DNA of 6,769 bases from contig CAJUOF010000018.1 of the NCBI GenBank assembly GCA_910587905.1, forward strand, positions 1 to 6,769, read 5' to 3'. Within the stretch, counting starts at the first letter, position 1, and every line of letters starts with the position of its first letter. A program made the position numbers and the translations under genes. Below, one piece after another: positions 1 through 5,529 of the stretch. Origin of the DNA: an uncultured Lachnospiraceae bacterium. Lineage in GTDB: Bacteria > Bacillota_A > Clostridia > Lachnospirales > Lachnospiraceae. The notes below the pieces were generated by a model. The model was given only the letters and a program-made list of their open reading frames with translations, was not told the DNA's origin and searched no databases.

Positions 1-2
1 AG

Positions 3-1235
3 ATAAAGATGGCCGGAATTGATTATCGGAAGGCTCCTGTGAAGGTGCGGGAGCAGTTTTCCATGACGGTTTCCATGGTGGAGCGGGCCCTCAGGGGGGG
101 GCGCGGGACTCCCGGCGTGACCGGGTGCGTCATCATTTCCACCTGTAACCGGACAGAGTATTGGATCAGCGGGGAGGAGGACATCTTTGACGAACTGGAT
201 GCGGTCTCGCTCCTTTGCCGGGAAAAGGGACTTGCAGTCTCCGAGTACGGGGAGTATTTCACTGTGCGGGAGGGGAAGGAGGCCGTCCATTATCTGATGG
301 AGCTTTCCTGCGGGTTAAAGTCGCAGATCTTCGGGGACGACCAGATCATCACTCAGGTGAAGCGGGCGGTGGATCTGGCCAGGGAGCAGGGGGCGCTGGA
401 TCCTGTCCTGGAGATCTTGTTCCGCACCGCCGTCACGGGGGCCAAGAAGGTGAAGAGCCGGGTGCTTCTTGTGGGCGTGGACCGGTCGGTGGCCGCCGCC
501 ATGGGGAGTCTCCTTCTTGGGGAAGGGATCGAGATTTTCGGGAAGCGCTGTCTGGTCATCGGGAACGGGGAGATCGGAAGGCTGGCCGCCGCCGAGCTGG
601 TGCGGCTGGGCGGGAAGGTGTCCATGACTCTGCGCCAGTACAAGGCAAAGGAGGCCGTGATCCCGGCTGGCTGTCACGTCATTGATTATCAGGACCGCTA
701 CGAGGTCCTTCCGGACATGGATCTGGTGGTGAGTGCGACGGTAAGCCCCCACTATACGCTGACGAGGGAGCAGGCGGAGGGAAAGCTGGGGACAGGCGGA
801 AAGGTGTTTGTGGATCTGGCCATTCCCAGGGATATCGAGCCGATGCTCGGGAGTCTGCCCGGGATCCGGCTGTTTGACATGGACAGCTTTGACACCATCA
901 AGTCCGAGGGGGACAGGAGGCAGATCAAAGAGGCCGATGAAATCCTCAGAAAGTATGAGACGGAATACGAGCAGTGGTATGCGTTCCGGGAATATGTGCC
1001 GGTGGTCAAGCGGATCTCGAAGCTGGCCGGGGAGGATACGGCGGCGAGGTTAAAAAAAGAACTGCGGCAGTATCCGCTTAAACGGGAAGAGCGGGAGGCG
1101 CTCTCAGAGTCCATTGAGCGGGCGGCGGCCAAAGTGGCGGCGAAGCTCTGTTACGGACTCAGGGAGGACATGGAGCCGGAACTTTGGAAGCCCTGCCTGG
1201 AGGGTCTGTTCCGCTCGGCAAAGGAATTGGAATGA
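3..1235 (+). CDS. hemA: Glutamyl-tRNA reductase (HemA), probably 5'-partial
   Basis: Reduces the glutamate on tRNA-Glu to glutamate-1-semialdehyde with NADPH, the first step of the C5 route to 5-aminolevulinate, in the cytoplasm. Counting from the Met at base 9 (408 residues), the N-terminal catalytic domain has the signature STCNRTE at 44-50 with nucleophile Cys46 and the conserved His94. The helix motif usually written GExQI reads GDDQI (109-113). A Rossmann NADPH loop, VIGNGEIG, lies at 183-190, followed by FVDLAIPRDIEP (267-278) and a helical C-terminal dimerisation region. The reading frame is open to the window edge, and the codons before base 9 read Ile-Lys. Family members usually have a first beta strand just before GIDxxxAPV, so the true start is probably a few codons upstream of the window; Met at 9 is the fallback. 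First gene of the visible operon, 16 nt before the next. Its promoter and any regulator site lie outside the window. Identification is very secure. Confidence 0.96.
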   Translation: MKMAGIDYRKAPVKVREQFSMTVSMVERALRGGRGTPGVTGCVIISTCNRTEYWISGEEDIFDELDAVSLLCREKGLAVSEYGEYFTVREGKEAVHYLMELSCGLKSQIFGDDQIITQVKRAVDLAREQGALDPVLEILFRTAVTGAKKVKSRVLLVGVDRSVAAAMGSLLLGEGIEIFGKRCLVIGNGEIGRLAAAELVRLGGKVSMTLRQYKAKEAVIPAGCHVIDYQDRYEVLPDMDLVVSATVSPHYTLTREQAEGKLGTGGKVFVDLAIPRDIEPMLGSLPGIRLFDMDSFDTIKSEGDRRQIKEADEILRKYETEYEQWYAFREYVPVVKRISKLAGEDTAARLKKELRQYPLKREEREALSESIERAAAKVAAKLCYGLREDMEPELWKPCLEGLFRSAKELE

Positions 1236-1251
1236 GAGACGGGGACGGGAT

Positions 1252-1749
1252 ATGAGATTTCCGATGTTTGTGGAATTGGAAGGAAGGAAGGCGGTGGTGG
1301 CCGGGGCCGGGACCATCGGCACGAGGCGGATCCTGGCGCTTTTGGAGTTCGGGGCCAGGGTGACGGTGATCTCGCCGGAGATTTCCGGCAAGGTGAGGAG
1401 CCTGTGGGAGGCCGGCCGGCTTACCTGTATGCTTCGGGAGGCGGCGGAAGAGGATGTGAGGGATGCGTTTCTCGTGGTGGCGGCGACCAGCGACAGGCAG
1501 GCGAATCACCAGGTGGCGCTCTGGTGCCGGTCGGCCGGGGTCTTTGTCAATGTGGCGGACCGGAAGGAAGAGTGCGACTTTTATTTTCCGGGAATCGCCA
1601 GGGAGGGGATTTTGACGGCGGGGGTCTGCGCCGACGGGAAATCTCATGGCCTGGCGAAGGCGGCGGCGGAAGAGATCCGCAGGCTGTTTGTGGAAAAATT
1701 TAGGGATCCGGAGGTTGCAAAACGGGGAGGAGACGGGAATGGAAGATAA
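1252..1749 (+). CDS. Precorrin-2 dehydrogenase (siroheme synthase N-terminal domain type)
   Basis: 165-residue NAD-dependent dehydrogenase expected to oxidise precorrin-2 to sirohydrochlorin in the siroheme/cobalamin branch. The N-terminal Rossmann fold is clear: GAGTIG at 18-23, then GARVTVISPE at 34-43. NVAD at 100-103 matches the family's NVxD, so Asp103 is the likely catalytic aspartate (equivalent to Asp104 of E. coli CysG). It is followed by CDFYFP (108-113). The usual GxSPxLA motif is changed to GKSHGLA (129-135). The length resembles stand-alone dehydrogenases such as B. subtilis YlnF. The C-terminal part used for iron chelation in CysG or Met8p seems short, so a separate chelatase may be needed (inference). 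The start at ATG 1252 is chosen because MRFPMFVELEG is the usual N-terminus; the longer upstream frame overlaps hemA. The Shine-Dalgarno is only a G-rich stretch (1241-1250). It overlaps the next gene by 11 nt. Could be named sirC, ylnF or cysG-N; no symbol assigned. Confidence 0.93.
   Translation: MRFPMFVELEGRKAVVAGAGTIGTRRILALLEFGARVTVISPEISGKVRSLWEAGRLTCMLREAAEEDVRDAFLVVAATSDRQANHQVALWCRSAGVFVNVADRKEECDFYFPGIAREGILTAGVCADGKSHGLAKAAAEEIRRLFVEKFRDPEVAKRGGDGNGR
1724..1733 (+). promoter_or_regulatory. Ribosome binding site for the HemC-CobA-HemD fusion
   Basis: GGGGAGGAGA, with core AGGAG at 1728-1732, lies six bases before ATG 1739. It decides the start of the fusion: the same frame is open further upstream to an ATG at 1646, but that extension runs antiparallel to no known domain, is Arg-rich, and lies wholly inside the dehydrogenase gene. 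The site itself is within the dehydrogenase coding sequence, which favours translational coupling. Confidence 0.8.
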
Positions 1750-4288
1750 GGAACTGGGAGATGTGAAAACGGAAGATAAAAGGCGGGTGATCCGGGTGGG
1801 AAGCCGGGAGAGCCGGCTGGCCGTGGAGCAGACGAGGATCCTTCTTCGCCGGCTGGAAGAGTGTCATCCGGAGCTGGCCTTTGAACTGGTGACCATGAAG
1901 ACCACCGGGGATAAGATCTTGGACCGGAGCCTGGACAAGGTGGGCGGAAAAGGGCTTTTTGTCAAGGAGCTGGATCTGGCACTTAAGGAGGGACGGATCG
2001 ACTGCTCTGTCCACAGCTTGAAGGACATGCCCATGGATCAGCCGGAGGGGATGCCCATCGTCGCTTTGTCGGAGCGTGGGGAGGTCCGGGACGTGCTGGT
2101 CTATCCCAGGGGACGGGAGCGGTGGAGGCCGGAGAGCGGCCGGCCCTTTGTGATCGGGACCTCCAGCGAGAGGCGGCGGCTCCAGCTCGCAGCCATGTTT
2201 CCGGAGGCAGAGTTTTCCCTGCTCCGGGGGAATGTGCTGACCAGGCTTCAGAAGCTGGACGAGGGCCGATATGACGCCGTTGTGCTGGCGGCGGCAGGGC
2301 TTATCCGTCTGGGGCTTTCGGAGCGGATCGACGAATATCTGGATACGGAGGAAGTGATCCCGGCGGCGGGACAGGGGATCCTGGCGGTGCAGGGCCGGGC
2401 GGGGGAGGATCATTCCTGGCTGGACTGCGTCGATGACAGGAGGGCATGGCAGGAGGCCGGGGCGGAGCGGAGCTTTGTCCGGTATCTTGACGGGGGCTGT
2501 TCCTCGCCCATTGCGGCCTATGCCAGAACCCAGGCGGACGGGACCATCCGTCTTCGGGGGCTCTATTATAAGGAAGAAACAGGGACTTATCTGACCGGGG
2601 AGCTTGCGGGTCCTGCGGAGGAGGGAGAGCGCCTGGGGATCAATCTGGCGAAGAAGCTGGTGAGGGAACTGGAGGCTGCCGGCGGAAGCCGTGGGCCGGA
2701 AGCAGAAAGCAGGCGGCAGGAGAAAGCGGGAAGCCGTGGGCCGGAGGCAGGCGGAAAGCCCGGCGGTGACGGGCCGGAAGCCGGGTGTTCCGGCAAGGTC
2801 TGGCTGGTGGGTGCCGGCCCTTCTGACGCCGGGCTTTTTACCTTCAAGGGGGCGAAGGTCCTCTCTGAGGCCCAGGTGGTGGTCTATGACCGGCTGGTGG
2901 GGCCGGGGATCCTGCAGATGATGCCGGAGAAGGCGGAGAAGATCGATGTGGGAAAGCGCTCCGGGGATCATCCGGTGCCCCAGGAGGAGATCAACCGGAT
3001 CCTCCTTGAAAAGGCGGAGGAAGGGAAGCGGGTGGTGCGGTTAAAGGGCGGCGATCCCTTTGTCTTCGGCCGGGGCGGCGAGGAGCTGGAGCTCCTCGCC
3101 GAAAAAGGCATTCCCTTTGAGGTGGTGCCGGGGGTGACTGCGGCGTCGTCGGTGTGTGCGTATGCGGGGATTCCCGTCACCCACCGGGACTATTGTTCCT
3201 CGGTCCATCTGATCACCGCCCACAAGAAGCGGGGAAGCGGGGAAGCGCCGGATTTTGAGACGCTGGCGAAGCTAGACGGCACGCTGGTCTTTTACATGGG
3301 ACTCTCGGAGCTTGGAGGGATCTGCCGGGGGCTTATGGCGGCGGGGATGCCGGGGGAGACGCCGGCGGCGGTCATTTCCAGAGGGACCTCGGCGGCTCAG
3401 AGACAGGTGGTATCCACGGTGGAAACGCTCGAGGAGGAGGTAAAACGGGGAGGGATCGTTTCCCCGGCCCTCATCGTGGTGGGAAAGGTCTGCGGCCTTT
3501 CGGAGACCTTCGGCTGGGCGGGAATGCGGCCCCTCGGGGGAAGGCGGGTGATCGTGACCCGGCCCAAGAAGCGGAGCCGGAGGATGGCGGAGCGGCTTGA
3601 GGGACTGGGGGCGGAGGTAATCCTGCTCCCGGCCATCGAGACGGAGCCGGTCACGGATGCTCCGGAGCTTCGTGAGGCGCTCACCCATATTTCGCAATAT
3701 GGGTGGATCGCGTTTACCAGTGCGGAGGGCGTGGACTGCTTTTTTGACAAACTGCAGGGGGAAGGGAAGGACATCCGGACGCTTCTTGGGATCCGGTTTG
3801 CCGTCATCGGACCGGCCACCGGGAAAGCTCTGGAAAAACGGGGCATCTTCGCCGACCTTCAGGCGGAGCCTTTCACCGGGGAAGCCCTGGGGCGGCGGCT
3901 GGCAGAGGAGATGAAGGCCGGGGAGCGCCTGCTCCTTCCGAGGGCGGACATCGGAACGGGGGAGGTGACCAGGCCCCTTGCGGAAGCCGGGATCTCCTTT
4001 GACGATATCCCCATTTATCGGACAAAGGCCGTGGATGGGGACCGGGTCCTGCCGGAGCTTTTGCCGGATGACATCGTGACCTTCACCAGCGCTTCCACGG
4101 TCCGGGGCTTCGTGTCCCTCTATCCGGAGCCAGATCATCGGAAAGTCCGGGGACTGTGTATCGGGGAGCAGACCAGGAGGGAAGCGGAAAAATACGGGAT
4201 CCGGACGGTGGTGTCCGGGGAGGCTACGATCGACAGTATGGTGGAGAAATTGCTGGAGATGACGAGGAGGAGTGAAAAATGGACATAA
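1739..4288 (+). CDS. Trifunctional fusion: hydroxymethylbilane synthase / uroporphyrinogen-III C-methyltransferase / uroporphyrinogen-III synthase
   Basis: 849 residues with three complete enzymes in the order HemC-CobA-HemD. HemC (about 17-313) polymerises four porphobilinogens: VHSLKDMP at 91-98 carries catalytic Asp96, SSERR is at 142-146, and GGCSSPIAA (252-260) carries Cys254, the dipyrromethane cofactor anchor. A Gly/Pro/Glu/Arg-rich linker (about 314-352) contains GSRGPEA twice. CobA (about 353-590) makes precorrin-2 using SAM: VGAGPSD (357-363), RLKGGDPFVFGRGGEE (434-449), VVPGVTAAS (462-470), PVTHRDY (479-485). HemD (about 598-845) closes the macrocycle to uroporphyrinogen III: RRVIVTRP (602-609), AFTSAEGV (658-665), LLLPRA (731-736), TFTSAST (781-787). 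Start ATG 1739 has a good ribosome site and overlaps the dehydrogenase by 11 nt; the stop overlaps hemB by 10 nt. CobA-HemD fusions are known in Clostridia; HemC joined as well seems less common (from memory). No frameshift or lost catalytic residue was seen. Commonly annotated simply as hemC or cobA/hemD. Confidence 0.95.
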   Translation: MEDKELGDVKTEDKRRVIRVGSRESRLAVEQTRILLRRLEECHPELAFELVTMKTTGDKILDRSLDKVGGKGLFVKELDLALKEGRIDCSVHSLKDMPMDQPEGMPIVALSERGEVRDVLVYPRGRERWRPESGRPFVIGTSSERRRLQLAAMFPEAEFSLLRGNVLTRLQKLDEGRYDAVVLAAAGLIRLGLSERIDEYLDTEEVIPAAGQGILAVQGRAGEDHSWLDCVDDRRAWQEAGAERSFVRYLDGGCSSPIAAYARTQADGTIRLRGLYYKEETGTYLTGELAGPAEEGERLGINLAKKLVRELEAAGGSRGPEAESRRQEKAGSRGPEAGGKPGGDGPEAGCSGKVWLVGAGPSDAGLFTFKGAKVLSEAQVVVYDRLVGPGILQMMPEKAEKIDVGKRSGDHPVPQEEINRILLEKAEEGKRVVRLKGGDPFVFGRGGEELELLAEKGIPFEVVPGVTAASSVCAYAGIPVTHRDYCSSVHLITAHKKRGSGEAPDFETLAKLDGTLVFYMGLSELGGICRGLMAAGMPGETPAAVISRGTSAAQRQVVSTVETLEEEVKRGGIVSPALIVVGKVCGLSETFGWAGMRPLGGRRVIVTRPKKRSRRMAERLEGLGAEVILLPAIETEPVTDAPELREALTHISQYGWIAFTSAEGVDCFFDKLQGEGKDIRTLLGIRFAVIGPATGKALEKRGIFADLQAEPFTGEALGRRLAEEMKAGERLLLPRADIGTGEVTRPLAEAGISFDDIPIYRTKAVDGDRVLPELLPDDIVTFTSASTVRGFVSLYPEPDHRKVRGLCIGEQTRREAEKYGIRTVVSGEATIDSMVEKLLEMTRRSEKWT
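2684..2781 (+). repeat. 45-bp-period direct repeat in the HemC-CobA linker
   Basis: A 22-bp unit at 2684-2705 (starting GGAAGCCGTGGGCCGGA) recurs at 2729-2750 with one mismatch, exactly 45 bp (15 codons) later. The core GGGCCGGAAGC appears a third time at 2771-2781. The repeats encode GSRGPEA, GSRGPEA and GPEA in an otherwise low-complexity, probably unstructured linker. The in-frame period means repeat gain or loss would change linker length without breaking the enzyme. Confidence 0.85.
3076..3101. other. Near-perfect palindrome inside the CobA-coding region
   Basis: CGGCGAGGAGCT (3076-3087) and AGCTCCTCGCCG (3090-3101) are exact reverse complements separated by two bases. It encodes part of the conserved GGEELELLAEK stretch, where Glu-Glu-Leu/Leu-Leu codons naturally give complementary bases, so coding constraint may explain it. 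No T-run follows, so it is not a terminator. Confidence 0.6.
3682..3705. other. Perfect 10-bp hairpin inside the HemD-coding region
   Basis: CACCCATATT (3682-3691) pairs exactly with AATATGGGTG (3696-3705) around a four-base TCGC loop. It lies in the HemD part of the fusion (about THISQYGW, residues 649-656). The stretch is more AT-rich than its surroundings and uses CAT, ATT, CAA and TAT codons, which are less frequent nearby. No T-run follows. Function unknown; may be chance. Confidence 0.6.
4264..4272 (+). promoter_or_regulatory. Ribosome binding site for hemB
   Basis: GAGGAGGAG, containing AGGAGG at 4265-4270, lies eight bases before ATG 4279 and inside the last codons of the HemD domain. 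It confirms the hemB start and the coupled, overlapping arrangement. Confidence 0.85.
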
Positions 4289-5262
4289 TCAAGCGGCCCA
4301 GGAGGCTTCGGGGGACGAAAACCCTTCGGAATATGGTGCGGGAGACCAGGATGAGCAAGGATTCTCTGATCTATCCCATGTTTGTGGTGGAGGGAACGGG
4401 GATCAAGCGGGAGATCCCTTCCATGCCGGGACAGTATCACTACAGTCTGGACATGCTGCCGGCGGCGCTGGAGGAGACAGCGAAGGCCGGCGTGTCCTCG
4501 GTGATGCTCTTTGGAATTCCGGACAGCAAGGATGAGATCGGGAGCAGCGCCTGGGCGCAGGACGGCATCATCCAGCGGGCCCTGGAGGCGGGGAAGAAGG
4601 CGGTGCCGGAGCTTTATTACATTACGGACGTGTGCATGTGCGAGTATACATCCCACGGCCACTGCGGCGCCCTCTGCGGCCATGACGTGGACAATGACAG
4701 GACCCTGCCTCTTCTGGCGAAGACGGCTCTCTCCCACGTGCAGGCGGGGGCGGACATGGTGGCACCCTCCGACATGATGGACGGCAGGGTGGCGGCCATC
4801 CGGCGGATCCTCGACGAGAACGGCCATGTGGAGATCCCGATCCTGTCCTATGCGGTCAAATATGCGTCGGCTTTTTACGGGCCTTTCCGGGAGGCGGCGG
4901 ACTCGGCCCCGGCCTTCGGGGACCGGAGGAGCTACCAGATGGATTACCACAACGCCAAAGAGGGGATCAAGGAGGCGCTCCTCGACGTGGAGGAGGGGGC
5001 GGACCTGGTCATGGTGAAGCCGGCCCTTTCCTATCTGGACGTGATCCGGCGGGTGTCGGAGACGGTCCATGTACCGGTGGCGGCCTACAGTGTCAGCGGG
5101 GAGTACGCCATGATCAAGGCGGCGGCCGGGAAGGGCTGGATCGACGAGGCGTCGGTGGTCTGCGAGGCGGCCACGGCCGTGTACCGGGCCGGTGCCGGCG
5201 TGCTCCTCACCTATTACGCAAAAGAACTGGCGAAATTTATGGACGAGGGGCGGATCGGATAG
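4279..5262 (+). CDS. hemB: Delta-aminolevulinic acid dehydratase (porphobilinogen synthase)
   Basis: 327 residues, the normal length for the family. Condenses two 5-aminolevulinates to porphobilinogen in the cytoplasm, normally as an octamer. The TIM-barrel sequence is complete. The N-terminal arm has RPRRLR (6-11), then LIYPMFV (30-36). The metal-site motif DVCMCEYTSHGHCG (117-130) has all three zinc-type cysteines Cys119, Cys121 and Cys129, marking a zinc-dependent rather than purely magnesium-dependent enzyme. The two Schiff-base lysines are Lys194 in SYAVKYASAFYGPFREA and Lys247 in VMVKPALSYLD. SVSGEYAM (271-278) is also conserved. ATG 4279 overlaps the end of the trifunctional gene by 10 nt and has a strong AGGAGG site, so expression is likely coupled. 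It supplies the substrate of the HemC domain just upstream. It is followed by a 267-bp gap that carries a palindromic element, unlike the tight spacing before it. Confidence 0.97.
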   Translation: MDIIKRPRRLRGTKTLRNMVRETRMSKDSLIYPMFVVEGTGIKREIPSMPGQYHYSLDMLPAALEETAKAGVSSVMLFGIPDSKDEIGSSAWAQDGIIQRALEAGKKAVPELYYITDVCMCEYTSHGHCGALCGHDVDNDRTLPLLAKTALSHVQAGADMVAPSDMMDGRVAAIRRILDENGHVEIPILSYAVKYASAFYGPFREAADSAPAFGDRRSYQMDYHNAKEGIKEALLDVEEGADLVMVKPALSYLDVIRRVSETVHVPVAAYSVSGEYAMIKAAAGKGWIDEASVVCEAATAVYRAGAGVLLTYYAKELAKFMDEGRIG

Positions 5263-5286
5263 CAGTCGGCGCAGAAATAGACGGGA

Positions 5287-5500
5287 AGGTAATTGCGAAA
5301 ATGACAAATATGGGAAAGATTCTGGCGATTGCTTCCAGGAAAAGCCCTCTGCGCCATGGAAAGGAGACCATGGAAAACAGGAGGGCCTCTGCCCGAGTGT
5401 TTTCTGCGCTTATGGGCTCGTTGGAATGTTTGGCGCTGCAGGCTTTGGATGGACGCAGTCGCCAGAATCGATTCTGCAATTTCAAGTTTCGCAATTACCT
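5287..5500. repeat. Long imperfect palindrome, probable MITE-like or ERIC-like inserted element
   Basis: This 214-bp segment fills most of the 267-bp hemB-hemL gap. Its ends are perfect 14-bp inverted repeats: AGGTAATTGCGAAA (5287-5300) and TTTCGCAATTACCT (5487-5500). In the same register, 5318-5332 pairs with 5455-5469 (14 of 15, the odd one a possible U-G pair), and 5333-5356 with 5431-5454 (17 of 24). After small bulges, 5362-5371 pairs with 5412-5421 (8 of 10), and 5373-5386 with 5391-5404 (11 of 14) around a CTCT loop. By hand about 70 pairs form one long hairpin. GGGA borders both ends (5283-5286 and 5501-5504), as a 4-bp target duplication would. It is less GC-rich than the genes around it. 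No transposase, T-run or convincing promoter is present. The remaining spacer, 5263-5286 plus 5501-5529, shows only the hemL ribosome site. An alternative is a native structured RNA leader of hemL. Confidence 0.8.
5373..5404 (+). other. Apical stem-loop of the hemB-hemL palindromic element
   Basis: GAAAACA (5373-5379) pairs with TGTTTTC (5398-5404) and GGGC (5383-5386) with GCCC (5391-5394), with a 3x3 internal loop between them and a CTCT tetraloop (5387-5390). In the transcript it would form the tip of the long hairpin. It is not followed by a U-run, so it is not read as an intrinsic terminator. Confidence 0.6.
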
Positions 5501-5517
5501 GGGAAACAGAAAAAGAA

Positions 5518-5523
5518 AAGGAG
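5518..5523 (+). promoter_or_regulatory. Ribosome binding site for hemL
   Basis: AAGGAG lies six bases before ATG 5530 in an A-rich, probably unstructured stretch just outside the palindromic element. It fixes the hemL start and shows that hemL keeps its own translation initiation despite the gap after hemB. Confidence 0.85.
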
Positions 5524-5529
5524 AAGACT

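Noticed and set aside
1646..1738. Upstream extension of the trifunctional protein to the ATG at 1646
   Set aside because: The extra 31 residues are Arg-rich, lie within the dehydrogenase gene and lack a ribosome site. ATG 1739 has GGGGAGGAGA at the right distance, and HemC begins shortly after.
1700..2971. 423-codon open frame on the minus strand
   Set aside because: It is antisense to the well-defined HemC and CobA domains, Pro/Arg/Leu/His-rich as expected of GC-rich shadow frames, and has no recognisable motif.
3227..3247. Short tandem CGGGGAAG repeat in the CobA domain
   Set aside because: Only two eight-base units, explained by Gly/Ser/Glu codons in GC-rich DNA.
3272..4138. 288-codon open frame on the minus strand opposite the CobA-HemD region
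   Set aside because: Shadow of the real coding strand with no start signal or domain.
4135..5307. 390-codon open frame on the minus strand
   Set aside because: It lies opposite hemB, whose catalytic residues are all intact; its composition is His/Arg/Pro-rich and it matches no family I recognise.
5287..5500. Reading the hairpin as an intrinsic terminator after hemB
   Set aside because: No T-run follows either the full stem or the apical stem on the + strand, nor on the minus strand after the left arm; the downstream flank is A-rich.
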